Origin: Rhizobium sp. CFBP 8762 | GTDB lineage: Bacteria > Pseudomonadota > Alphaproteobacteria > Rhizobiales > Rhizobiaceae | DNA: 64,000 nt | Assembly (NCBI RefSeq): GCF_014841565.1 | Contig: NZ_JACYUD010000007.1 | Location: 186,001 to 250,000, forward strand | Reading direction: 5' to 3' | Shown here: positions 26,063 to 34,552 of the stretch, piece after piece | Numbering within the stretch: position 1 is the stretch's first letter | Layout of the letters: each line of letters opens with the position of its first letter | Program-made: the position numbers and the translations under genes | The notes under the pieces: model-generated | The model's database searches: none | Seen by the model: only the letters and a program-made list of their open reading frames with translations | What the model was told of the DNA's origin: nothing

Positions 26063-28105
26063 TTAGTTAGGCACGTTGCGCTTCAGCTCCGCCAGCCAGA
26101 CGCGTCCATTGCCATCGGACGGTGCGCGCCAGTCTCCCCGTGGCGACAGTGAGCCGCCGGACGTCACCTTCGGTCCGTTGGGTGAAGCCGAGCGTTTGAA
26201 CTGGCTGATCGTGAAGAAGCGGAACAGGAATGTTTCCAGCCAGCGCTTGATAACCGGCAGATCGTAACTCCGGCGATTGTCCTCCGGCATTCCGGCTGGC
26301 CAGTGTCCGGCTTCCAGATCGTGCCATGCGTGATAAGCCATGAAGGCCACACGCGATGGTTTCAGGCCGAAGCGGGTGATGTAATACAGGAAGAAATCGT
26401 GCAGATCGTAGGGGCCGATCTTGTCTTCCGTGCTCTGGATTTCGCCCTGCTCATTGGCGGGCACCAGTTCGGGCGAAATGGTCGTGCCGAGAATGGCAAG
26501 CAGCGTTTCGTTGGTATCATCGTGAAACTCGCCCTTGGACACCAGCCAGCGGATCAGATGCTGAATAAGTGTTTTCGGCACCGAGGCGTTGACGTTGTAG
26601 TGGCTCATATGGTCGCCCACGCCATAGGTGGACCAGCCAAGCGCGATTTCGGAGAGATCGCCCGTGCCCAGCACCAGCGCGCCGCGCTGGTTGGCTGCAC
26701 GAAACAGAAAGTCCGTGCGCAAGCCTGCCTGCACATTTTCAAAGGTGACATCATAGACCGGCTCGCCGCCCGCAAACGGATGCTTCAGGTCCTGCAGCAG
26801 TTGCAGCGCCAGCGGCTTGATGTCGATCTCCTCGGCGGTAATGCCGAGATTGCGCATCAGCGACCACGCATTTCCCTTGGTGGCATCGCCCGTGGCAAAG
26901 CCGGGCATGGTGAAACCGAGAATATCCGTGCGCGGCCAGCCGAGCTTATCAAAGGCGCGCGCCGCCACCAGCAGCGCATGGGTAGAATCCAAACCGCCGG
27001 ATACGCCGATGCAAAGACGCGAAATACCGGTGGATGCCAGCCGCTTCATCAGCCCCTGCACCTGAATGTTGAAGGTCTCGTAGCAATCCTGATCCAGACG
27101 CAAGGGATCGGCGGGCACGAAGGGGAAGCGGGCAATCGCGCGCTCAAAGCCGACATCGTCCTGCGGCTTCCGGAAATCGAAGGTCAAGCGCCGGAACGTG
27201 TGGTTTTCGCCGAGCGTCAGCGTTGCCGCATCGTTGAATGTGCCGGTGCGCATCCGCTCCAGCCGCAGGCGGTCGAGGTCGATATCGCTCACGCACATTT
27301 GCGAGCCGGACGGAAAACGATCCGTTTCCGCCAACAGCGTGCCCATTTCATAAATGCACGCCTGCCCGTCCCACGCCAGATCCGTGGTGGATTCACCCGG
27401 ACCAGCGGCCGAATAGATATAGGCCGACCAGGTGCGCGCCGATTGGCTAGCGCACAGAAGCTTACGCATATCGGCCTTGCCGACCGTGATGTTACTGGCT
27501 GAAAGATTGGTAAGAATATAAGCGCCCGCCAACGCCCCGTAATCACTGGGGGGTGCCGGTGCCCACAGGTCTTCGCAGACTTCGACGTGGAAGACAAAAT
27601 CGGCATCCTGTGCATCGGCAAACAGCAGATCAACACCAAATGGGGCGGTCTGACCGGCAATGTCGATCATCGCATTGCGAATGTTGCGGCCGGAAGCAAA
27701 CCAGCGCTTCTCATAGAATTCGCGGTAATTCGGCAAATGGACTTTTGGCACCACACCCAGCACGCGGCCCGCATGAATAACCACGGCGCAGTTGTAAATG
27801 CGCCCCTGATGACGAAGCGGGGCACCCACCAGCGCCACCGGCAGCAGGTCAGCACTCGCGGCGACCAGATCCCGCACTGCATCTTCAACCGCATCCAAAA
27901 GGGCATCTTGCCCCAGAAGGTCGTCAATGGCATAGCCGGACAGGCCAAGCTCGGGAAAGACCATCAGGGCGACATGCTGCGCATGGCCCCGGCGCCAGAG
28001 ATCAAGCGTTGCGGTGGCGTTGAACGTCGGGTCCGCCACCTCACATTCCGATGTGCATGCCGCGACGCGAACAAAGCCCTGATCATAAATTCCGTGAAAA
28101 TTCAT
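26063..28105 (-). CDS. nadE: Glutamine-dependent NAD+ synthetase
   Basis: The 680-residue two-domain enzyme has an N-terminal nitrilase-type glutaminase (Glu in VFPELGLSGY, Lys in VPKVHLPNYREFYEKRWF, Cys in FHVEVCEDLWAP) and a C-terminal synthetase with the ATP-pyrophosphatase P-loop LCIGVSGGLDSTHALL. The long form hydrolyses glutamine and passes ammonia to nicotinate adenine dinucleotide to make NAD+, the last step of NAD biosynthesis. Length matches bacterial and mycobacterial long NadE. It stands alone, in a housekeeping stretch. Confidence 0.95.
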   Translation of the reverse strand: MNFHGIYDQGFVRVAACTSECEVADPTFNATATLDLWRRGHAQHVALMVFPELGLSGYAIDDLLGQDALLDAVEDAVRDLVAASADLLPVALVGAPLRHQGRIYNCAVVIHAGRVLGVVPKVHLPNYREFYEKRWFASGRNIRNAMIDIAGQTAPFGVDLLFADAQDADFVFHVEVCEDLWAPAPPSDYGALAGAYILTNLSASNITVGKADMRKLLCASQSARTWSAYIYSAAGPGESTTDLAWDGQACIYEMGTLLAETDRFPSGSQMCVSDIDLDRLRLERMRTGTFNDAATLTLGENHTFRRLTFDFRKPQDDVGFERAIARFPFVPADPLRLDQDCYETFNIQVQGLMKRLASTGISRLCIGVSGGLDSTHALLVAARAFDKLGWPRTDILGFTMPGFATGDATKGNAWSLMRNLGITAEEIDIKPLALQLLQDLKHPFAGGEPVYDVTFENVQAGLRTDFLFRAANQRGALVLGTGDLSEIALGWSTYGVGDHMSHYNVNASVPKTLIQHLIRWLVSKGEFHDDTNETLLAILGTTISPELVPANEQGEIQSTEDKIGPYDLHDFFLYYITRFGLKPSRVAFMAYHAWHDLEAGHWPAGMPEDNRRSYDLPVIKRWLETFLFRFFTISQFKRSASPNGPKVTSGGSLSPRGDWRAPSDGNGRVWLAELKRNVPN

Positions 28106-28289
28106 CGTTGTCCCTTCGCTCCAACCGCCGCAACCCTACCCCGTCTATGGCAGGTGTTCCATATCGTTTGACGTAATTTTCCCAATTGAGAGATTAAGCC
28201 CGCGATTTGCTATCGCCCGTTGCATGTTATAGATGGCGACTGCCTGACCCCGGTTACCATGGGTCGGGCTACCTTGAACGGGGGCAGGC

Positions 28290-28592
28290 ATGAGCGAAGA
28301 CAACGACGATTATATCTATGACGATGTTACCGGCGAATGGCGTCCGGCATCTGAGGTGAAGGCCGCCGGTGCGGCCGCGCTGGACGTGCGCGATGCCTCC
28401 GGCACGGTGCTAGCCGATGGCGATTCCGTCACGCTGATCAAGGACCTGAAGGTTAAGGGTGCGGGGCAGACCCTGAAACAGGGCACGGTGATCAAATCGA
28501 TCCGTCTCACCGATAATCCGGAGGAAATCGACTGCCGCCATGATGCTATCAAGGGTCTGGTGCTGCGGACGGAGTTTGTGCGCAAGCGATAG
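28290..28592 (+). CDS. PhnA/YjdM-like protein lacking the N-terminal zinc ribbon
   Basis: The 100-residue protein has the PhnA C-terminal barrel: DASGTVLADGDSVTLIKDLKVKGAGQTLKQGTVIKSIRL and LRTEFVRKR align with YjdM. The N-terminal zinc-ribbon cysteines of YjdM are absent, replaced by the acidic MSEDNDDYIYDDVTGEWRPASE. Despite the old alkylphosphonate name, the family has no proven phosphonate role. No phn genes are nearby. Confidence 0.85.
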   Translation: MSEDNDDYIYDDVTGEWRPASEVKAAGAAALDVRDASGTVLADGDSVTLIKDLKVKGAGQTLKQGTVIKSIRLTDNPEEIDCRHDAIKGLVLRTEFVRKR

Positions 28593-28613
28593 AAGACGTT
28601 GACGGCTGGCGGC

Positions 28614-29183
28614 TCAGATCTTCCGGGAACCTGCCAGAATCTCTATGGGTGTACCGGTCGGAACAAGAGACCAGATTTCCTGCATGTGCGCATTCGTTAC
28701 GCCGATACAGCCGTCAGTCCAGTCCATAAGCAAATGAAACGGTGCTAGCATGCCCCAGCCATTGGGCAGCCCGTGGATCATGATGTTGCCGCCCGGGTCG
28801 CGGTTTTCGCTTGCGGCAGCCTCGCTATCGGCATTGTTGGGATAGGATATGTGCAGGCTGAGATGCGCAGCGGATTTCGGGTTGCGCCAGTCAATGACAT
28901 AGCGGCCTTCTGGCGTGCGCTCGTCGCCCTCCTCCCGTTTGTGCCCCTGATTCCAGTGTGAGCCCATGGCTATGGGGTAGCTCTTCAGCACCTTGCCGTC
29001 ACGCAACAACTGCATCTGCTTGTCGGCCTTGTACACGACAATCCCATCCGCCTGCTGATCGGCTGCCTGTTCCACGGGCGGTGTTCCAGAGCCGATGCGC
29101 GCCATCAGTTTGGTGTAGCCAAAGCCAGCCACACCCAGAAAGGCAACGCAAAAGAGCGTGAAGCCGAGTGGGTTCATCCGCAT
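28614..29183 (-). CDS. L,D-transpeptidase (YkuD family), membrane anchored
   Basis: The 189-residue protein has an N-terminal membrane anchor (MRMNPLGFTLFCVAFLGVAGFGYTKLM) and a YkuD catalytic domain. The active-site signature is visible as IMIHGLPNG followed by WTDGCIGVTNAHM, with the catalytic Cys and upstream His. LD-transpeptidases act in the periplasm, making 3-3 peptidoglycan crosslinks or attaching proteins to the wall. Rhizobiales depend on LD-crosslinks for polar growth. The gene follows the secreted unknown protein at 29206 with a 22-bp gap, so the two are probably one operon. Confidence 0.9.
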   Translation of the reverse strand: MRMNPLGFTLFCVAFLGVAGFGYTKLMARIGSGTPPVEQAADQQADGIVVYKADKQMQLLRDGKVLKSYPIAMGSHWNQGHKREEGDERTPEGRYVIDWRNPKSAAHLSLHISYPNNADSEAAASENRDPGGNIMIHGLPNGWGMLAPFHLLMDWTDGCIGVTNAHMQEIWSLVPTGTPIEILAGSRKI

Positions 29184-29205
29184 GGTTACAGTCTCCCGGC
29201 CTGCG

Positions 29206-30438
29206 TCAGTTCAGGATAATTGCGTACATGAGCGCGTTGCCCATCACCAGTTCCTCGAACGCCTGCCATGAGGCCAGCGTGATAACCGGCCCTTTCTGCG
29301 CATAGGGCAAAGCGTCCTGCCCCTGAATCCAGTCGAGCAGATCGATTGGACGGGGATCGAGAAACATCTGCTTCATGTTGATGCCTGCTCCTTCGCCCAA
29401 CTGCCAGTAGGGTGCCAGCAGCCGCCCTTCCAGCAGACCTTCCGCATCGGCCAGCACACCTTGCCAGACGGAACTGGTCTGCGGTGGAAATTCCAGTCCC
29501 AGCGCCGATGTCTGGCGTGCATTGGGTATCCACTCGGCCTCGTTATCCGTTTCCAGATCCACCAAACGCCAGAATGTCCGGTTTTCCTTCACCATGGCAA
29601 GAAAGTGGCCGTGCGCCCGTTGCAGCGCTGCCTTATCCGGCTGCTGGTCAAGAGCGTTTTTCACAATGGCAAACATGTCAGCAACGCCAACGTAATCGAA
29701 CATGCCCTGCGGCCGAACCGATCCAAGCGCATCCAGTTTCTCATGCGTTTGCATGACGGTTTGTGTTGCTTCTGTCGGATCATAGGCAAGAACGACATGA
29801 CCAATGCCTGCAATCAGGTTTGTATAGGCTTTCAACCAGTAGACGTCGGCGACGTCAAACCGAATGGCGATAGAAGGTGCTGATGGCGCATCCCCGGTAT
29901 CTGTTGGTAGCGCCAGCGCCATAACCTCCATAAACCCCTCGCCCCGGTCGCGCGTTGCATTCGCATTGATATCAAACCAGAGATCGGAGGGATCAATTTG
30001 CAGACTGAAATCGCTGGATTCGAATACGTCCTCGAGGATTTTCTCAGCCGCCTCCGCCCGGGCTGCGGCCTGCCGAAACACAGTTGCAACGATGGCGGGA
30101 TCGGAAGGGTCCGGGTTCGGGTTTTCCGGCACCGGCAAACGCAGGAATGGCAGAAACTCCAACTCGTTGGACATGTTGATCCGCCAGCGGGCCTGCAAGG
30201 CTTCTTCCGCCGCTCTCAGAATTTCCAGCCCGGCCAGCGCGAAACGTTGATCTGCCGTCAGCGATGTTTCAGCGTGAAGCCGCGCACGCGTGGCCTCGAT
30301 ACCGTTGCGTCCAACCTCCTTGGACAGCCCACTATCGGCAGCAGCCACACTGGAAAACGTGGCGATAATCATCGCGGCGGCAGCCACACACCTGCCAATC
30401 GCCGCAAATACCCTCCGCGTCAACCAGTTTGACGTCAT
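29206..30438 (-). CDS. Secreted protein of unknown function with an EF-hand-like loop
   Basis: I do not recognise this 410-residue protein. It has a clear signal peptide (about residues 1-34, ending SSVAAA). The mature part is mostly helical, with helical pairs rich in Ala and Leu. A stretch near residues 150-175, SDLWFDINANATRDRGEGFMEV, resembles a calcium-binding EF-hand loop (D-x-N-x-N-x5-D-x-G-E). It is probably co-transcribed with the LD-transpeptidase downstream (22-bp gap), hinting at a cell-envelope role. The GGDEF-EAL gene upstream on the same strand is 43 bp away. Confidence 0.8.
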   Translation of the reverse strand: MTSNWLTRRVFAAIGRCVAAAAMIIATFSSVAAADSGLSKEVGRNGIEATRARLHAETSLTADQRFALAGLEILRAAEEALQARWRINMSNELEFLPFLRLPVPENPNPDPSDPAIVATVFRQAAARAEAAEKILEDVFESSDFSLQIDPSDLWFDINANATRDRGEGFMEVMALALPTDTGDAPSAPSIAIRFDVADVYWLKAYTNLIAGIGHVVLAYDPTEATQTVMQTHEKLDALGSVRPQGMFDYVGVADMFAIVKNALDQQPDKAALQRAHGHFLAMVKENRTFWRLVDLETDNEAEWIPNARQTSALGLEFPPQTSSVWQGVLADAEGLLEGRLLAPYWQLGEGAGINMKQMFLDPRPIDLLDWIQGQDALPYAQKGPVITLASWQAFEELVMGNALMYAIILN

Positions 30439-30481
30439 GTCGCATCACTCCTGTATGTCTTGCCCGGCGACAAACCCATCA

Positions 30482-32677
30482 TCAACCGTCAGCCGCGCGG
30501 CTGACCTGTTGGGTTCCCTGCTCCAGAAAATCAGTAAAGTCGGCAGCGGACATGGGTTTGCCAAACAGGTAGCCCTGTGCCTCGCGACAGCCGTTGTCAG
30601 CCAGAAACGCGCGCTGGTCTTCCTGCTCAACACCTTCGGCGATCACTTCCATGCCAAAGCTTTTGGCGAGATAGATGACGACCTTCACCACGGCCGCGTC
30701 TTCTTCATCCGTCATCACGTTGCGGATAAACGACCGGTCAATTTTCAGGCGCGTCACCGGAAAGCGCTTCAGCAGGCTCAGAGACGCATATCCCGTTCCA
30801 TAATCGTCAAATGCGAGATGCACGTTCATCGCGCGGAGATCCTGCAACAGCTTCAACGTGGAACGGTCATTGTGCAACAGAATGTTCTCGACGATTTCCA
30901 GCTCCAGATTGTCGGCGGGCAGATGGGTTTGCGCCAGCGCTTCCTCAACAACCGTCGCCAGTTTTCCAGACCGGAACTGGGCTTCGAACAGGTTGACGCC
31001 CACCCGGAAATTTGGGTTCATCTCGCGCCAGCGCGCTGCCTGCAAGCAGGCGGTTTTTAATATCCACTCGCCAATCGCCGGAGCGGACGGTTTATGGCTG
31101 AGCACATCGATGAATGAGACGGGCGATAAAAGCCCACGCGTCGGGTGGTTCCATCGTATCAGCGCTTCCGCACCGGTTATGGAGCCGGTTTCGAGCAGCA
31201 CCTGTGGCTGGTAGTACAGCTCGAACTGGCCGGTATCGAAGGCCTGCTTGAGTTCCTTCTCGAAGGCGCGCCGCGCAACAACCACCTCGCGAAACGCCGG
31301 AGTAAATACCTCAAAACGGCGTCTGCCACCCGCCTTTGCCTTGTACAGCGCGATATCCGCCGCCCCTAGAAGCTCCTCCGGCTTGAAACCATGCACCGGT
31401 GCCAGGGCTATGCCGATGCTTACACCGATATCAACCATTTCCCCGGCAAAGTCATAGGGTTGTGAGATAGCGTCAACCAGCTGAGCCGCAATCGCACTGA
31501 CAGCATCCACCGTATTGCCAGGCAGCAGAGCCACAAATTCGTCACCACCCAGCCGGGCCACCATAAGCGCGTCGCTACAAATATCGCGCAGTCTTAAAGC
31601 CACCTCCTTGAGCACGGCATCGCCAGCCGAATGCCCCAGCGTATCGTTAACCTCCTTGAAGCCATCCAGATCCAGCAGAAGCAGGCTCGCCGGCCTGTTG
31701 CTTTCCAGGGTTTTTGCAAGAGTTTCCCGCCATGCCGCCCGGTTTGGCAAATCTGTCAGCGTATCAAGCGACGCCAGACGGAACAGACGCTCTTCATTGG
31801 CCTTGCGCTCGGTCATGTCGCGAACAATGGCACCGACACCAGCCGTATTGCCTTCGGGCCAGGTGGACAGAGAAAATTCGGCCGGAAACTCGGTTCCATC
31901 CTTGCGCAGGCCAGACAGTTCGATTGTCCGGTTTGCCAGTTCCAGCCCCTTGCCCTGACGCAGACGCGAAATTTCGAGATCGTAGAGCTGTCGCCAGCTG
32001 GCGGGAATGATAATATCGGAAGGATATCGCGACATCTCCTCCGCCGAATAGCCGAACAACCGCTCAGCGGCGTGGTTCCAGAACGTGATCTCTTCCCGCG
32101 CATTGGAACAGATAATCGCATCGGGCGACGTCGCCGCAATATTCTCAAACCGGGCCTGACTGATTGTGCGTGCGAAATCCAGCCGCCGCATTTCCATACG
32201 GTCGATCACCAGCGCAGCCACCTCTTTCAGGTGCTGCCTGTCGTCCTCGCTAAAGAAAAAGCGCGGTTCGCTGTCGATCAGACAGACCGTGCCGATGTTC
32301 GCTCCCCCCGGCATCGTCAAGGGCTGCCCGGCGTAAAACCGGATATAGGGGGGCCCGAGCACGAGCGGATTGGACTGGAAGCGCGGGTCTGCCATCGCGT
32401 CGGGAACGATCATGACATCATCCTGCATGATGGCGTGTGCGCAGAATGAAATGTCGCGGCTGGTGCCGCAAGGCTCAAAACCCACATGACTTTTGAAGAA
32501 CTGCCTGTCGCGCTCAATCAAAGAGATCAGGACAATCGGCACCTTGAAAAGACGGCTTGCAAGTTCCGCTAGCCTTTCAAACTCAATTTCCGGCGGCGTA
32601 TCCATCAAGGCCAAATCTGCCAGGGCACGCAGGCGTTCCGCTTCATTTTCCGGAACGGGATAGCTCTTCACGCTCAT
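30482..32677 (-). CDS. GAF-PAS-GGDEF-EAL cyclic-di-GMP enzyme
   Basis: The 731-residue cytosolic protein has, in order, a GAF domain (about 20-165), a PAS domain (about 170-290, SPDAIICSNAREEITFWNHAAERLFGY), a diguanylate cyclase domain with intact LGGDEF near 380 and an EAL phosphodiesterase domain with EALIRW near 500, DDYGTGYASLSLL and VIAEGVEQ. Both active-site signatures are intact, so it could make or break cyclic-di-GMP under small-molecule or redox sensing by GAF/PAS. The GAF sequence (SHVGFEPCGTSRDISFCAHAI) is the common GGDEF-linked type. No membrane segment is seen. Confidence 0.94.
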   Translation of the reverse strand: MSVKSYPVPENEAERLRALADLALMDTPPEIEFERLAELASRLFKVPIVLISLIERDRQFFKSHVGFEPCGTSRDISFCAHAIMQDDVMIVPDAMADPRFQSNPLVLGPPYIRFYAGQPLTMPGGANIGTVCLIDSEPRFFFSEDDRQHLKEVAALVIDRMEMRRLDFARTISQARFENIAATSPDAIICSNAREEITFWNHAAERLFGYSAEEMSRYPSDIIIPASWRQLYDLEISRLRQGKGLELANRTIELSGLRKDGTEFPAEFSLSTWPEGNTAGVGAIVRDMTERKANEERLFRLASLDTLTDLPNRAAWRETLAKTLESNRPASLLLLDLDGFKEVNDTLGHSAGDAVLKEVALRLRDICSDALMVARLGGDEFVALLPGNTVDAVSAIAAQLVDAISQPYDFAGEMVDIGVSIGIALAPVHGFKPEELLGAADIALYKAKAGGRRRFEVFTPAFREVVVARRAFEKELKQAFDTGQFELYYQPQVLLETGSITGAEALIRWNHPTRGLLSPVSFIDVLSHKPSAPAIGEWILKTACLQAARWREMNPNFRVGVNLFEAQFRSGKLATVVEEALAQTHLPADNLELEIVENILLHNDRSTLKLLQDLRAMNVHLAFDDYGTGYASLSLLKRFPVTRLKIDRSFIRNVMTDEEDAAVVKVVIYLAKSFGMEVIAEGVEQEDQRAFLADNGCREAQGYLFGKPMSAADFTDFLEQGTQQVSRAADG

Positions 32678-32925
32678 CGATTATCGAACTGCCTGCTTGG
32701 CTTTCAACGTGTTGAGAGCCTGTTGAACGGTATTACCGAGGTTTTGACGTAAGTTTCCACCCACTTTAATCATTCAAGTGTCATGGAAACAACGAAAACT
32801 TATCGTTACCGTTCAAAATATAGAACCAAACAAGTCTTTGAAACATCTTCCTTATACAGTAATTTATACGTATTGACATTCGTCAAAACTGGCGGCGTCG
32901 AGATCTGACGCACCCCTGACTATAG
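32678..32925. other. A+T-rich intergenic region
   Basis: This 248-bp region lies upstream of the GGDEF-EAL gene and downstream of the sugar operon, and is clearly richer in A+T than its surroundings. It contains a short inverted repeat TTGAC-ATTC-GTCAA at 32873-32886. No gene or strong terminator is visible. Confidence 0.5.
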
Positions 32926-33675
32926 TCAGCCGACGTGGTAGCCGCCATCGACCGGCAACGTAACCCCGGTGACAAATTCTGCGGCAGAGGATGACAGGAA
33001 CAGTGCGGGTCCGACCAGATCCGCTGTCGTGCCCCATCGCTTCAGTGCGGAACGTTTGGCAATATTCGCCTCAGAATCCGGGACCGACCACAAGGCTCTG
33101 GTCATCTCGGTACGATGATAGCCCGGTGCGATGGCATTCACGCGCACCCCGTCTTGTCCGTATTTATGCGCAAGCGCCCGCGTCAGGCCCATGATTCCGG
33201 TCTTGCTGGCGGTGTAGGCAGGCACCGTTTCGTCGGCGAGATAACTCAGCATGGACGCTATATTGATGATTGATCCTTGTGATGCCTTGAGCAGGGGATA
33301 GGCTGCACGCGACAGGCGCATGGCACTCGTCAGGTTGATGTCGATCACATCCAGAAACGTATCCTCGTTCCATTCGGCATCCGGTCGGGCAACGCCCTGA
33401 CAATTGACCAGCACATCCAACCGGTCCATATCGCGGAAGAAAGCGGTGACAGCATCGTTGTCGCGGACATCGAGCAAGCCGAACGTCAGTTGGTCCGACG
33501 TGTGCTTCTCGGCCAGACCCAACCGTTCCCGTGAACTGCCGGTCGCGATGACACTGGCGCCCGCCTGCGCAAAACCTTGCGCAAGAGCAAGCCCTATGCC
33601 GCCAGTGCCGCCCGACACAACAACCCTGCGCCCCTCCAGAAATCCGGCTCGAAATGCCTCAACGTCTGTCATCAT
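32926..33675 (-). CDS. SDR oxidoreductase A of the sugar locus
   Basis: The 249-residue classical short-chain dehydrogenase has the cofactor motif SGGTGGIGLALAQGF near residue 20, NCQGVA in place of NNAG, catalytic Ser in NIASMLSYLADE and YTASKTG (Tyr-x3-Lys) near 150, and a C-terminal VTGVTLPVDGGYHVG. Likely an NAD(P)-dependent polyol or sugar dehydrogenase. Last gene of the transporter/kinase operon, 61 bp after SDR B. Substrate unknown. Confidence 0.88.
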   Translation of the reverse strand: MMTDVEAFRAGFLEGRRVVVSGGTGGIGLALAQGFAQAGASVIATGSSRERLGLAEKHTSDQLTFGLLDVRDNDAVTAFFRDMDRLDVLVNCQGVARPDAEWNEDTFLDVIDINLTSAMRLSRAAYPLLKASQGSIINIASMLSYLADETVPAYTASKTGIMGLTRALAHKYGQDGVRVNAIAPGYHRTEMTRALWSVPDSEANIAKRSALKRWGTTADLVGPALFLSSSAAEFVTGVTLPVDGGYHVG

Positions 33676-33736
33676 GTCGTATCCCCGGCAGGTTCATGCG
33701 TTGCGGAAATCCAGCGATACTGAAAGCACACCGATG

Positions 33737-34510
33737 CTACCAGCATACGTAGCCCCCATCGGCCAGGACGATCGAGCCGGTCATCAGGCTGGCGGCGTCG
33801 CTGGCGAGAAACAGGATGACGGAAGCCACCTCGTCCGTCTTGCCAAGCCGGTTCATCGGTGTTCCACCCACCCAGTGGCGGTACATCTCTGCGTCTTCAT
33901 AGACGTATTTGTTCATTTCAGTGTCGATATAGGTCGGCGCTACCGAGTTTACGCGCACGTTGCGTCCGCCCCATTCCGCCGCCAGCGATTTGGTGAGGTG
34001 ATGCACCGCTGCCTTTGAGGCATTGTAGTTTGCCTGTTCCTGTGGACGGTTGACGACAAAACCGGACATCGAGCCGACATTGACGATAGAGCCGCCGCCC
34101 TGCTTGAGCATGGTATGGCCGAACGCGCGGCAGCACCAGAAAACTCCGTTCAGATTGACATCGATGACCTTGTTCCAGACGTCATCGGCCATGGTTTCCG
34201 CCGGATGGTTGGAAATCGCTATGCCAGCGTTGTTGACCAAGACATCGACTTTGCCGTGACGGGCCAGAATCGCATCATGAACCTTCTGAACCGAGGCAAC
34301 ATCCGTCACATCCAGCACTTCGCCATCCACGTCATAGCCCTTGTCTTTCATGGCAGCGGTGGCCGATGACAGCAGATCCGGATTCATATCTGTCAGCACC
34401 ACGCGGGCCCCGGCCTCCGCCAGCGCTTCCACCGTGGCAAGGCCAATGCCTCGGGCTGCGCCGGTGATAACGGCGACTTTGCCGGTCAACTTGAACTTGT
34501 CGAGATACAT
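33737..34510 (-). CDS. SDR oxidoreductase B of the sugar locus
   Basis: The 257-residue SDR has the motif TGAARGIGLATVEAL, NNAG, a GSMSGFVVNRPQEQANYNASKAAVHHL active site (Ser, Tyr, Lys) and the ending MTGSIVLADGGYVCW. The SG-x-VVNRPQ-x-QANYN signature is common in polyol dehydrogenases of the D-arabinitol/sorbitol type, so oxidation of an imported polyol is plausible. It lies between the FGGY kinase and SDR A genes. Confidence 0.88.
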   Translation of the reverse strand: MYLDKFKLTGKVAVITGAARGIGLATVEALAEAGARVVLTDMNPDLLSSATAAMKDKGYDVDGEVLDVTDVASVQKVHDAILARHGKVDVLVNNAGIAISNHPAETMADDVWNKVIDVNLNGVFWCCRAFGHTMLKQGGGSIVNVGSMSGFVVNRPQEQANYNASKAAVHHLTKSLAAEWGGRNVRVNSVAPTYIDTEMNKYVYEDAEMYRHWVGGTPMNRLGKTDEVASVILFLASDAASLMTGSIVLADGGYVCW

Positions 34511-34552
34511 GATGCTATCCTTGAAATGAAATGCGGGCCAACGGCGACATGC

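Noticed and set aside
26303-27502. A 399-codon plus-strand open frame inside nadE
   Set aside because: nadE on the other strand has complete glutaminase and synthetase motifs; the plus frame is a codon-usage shadow.
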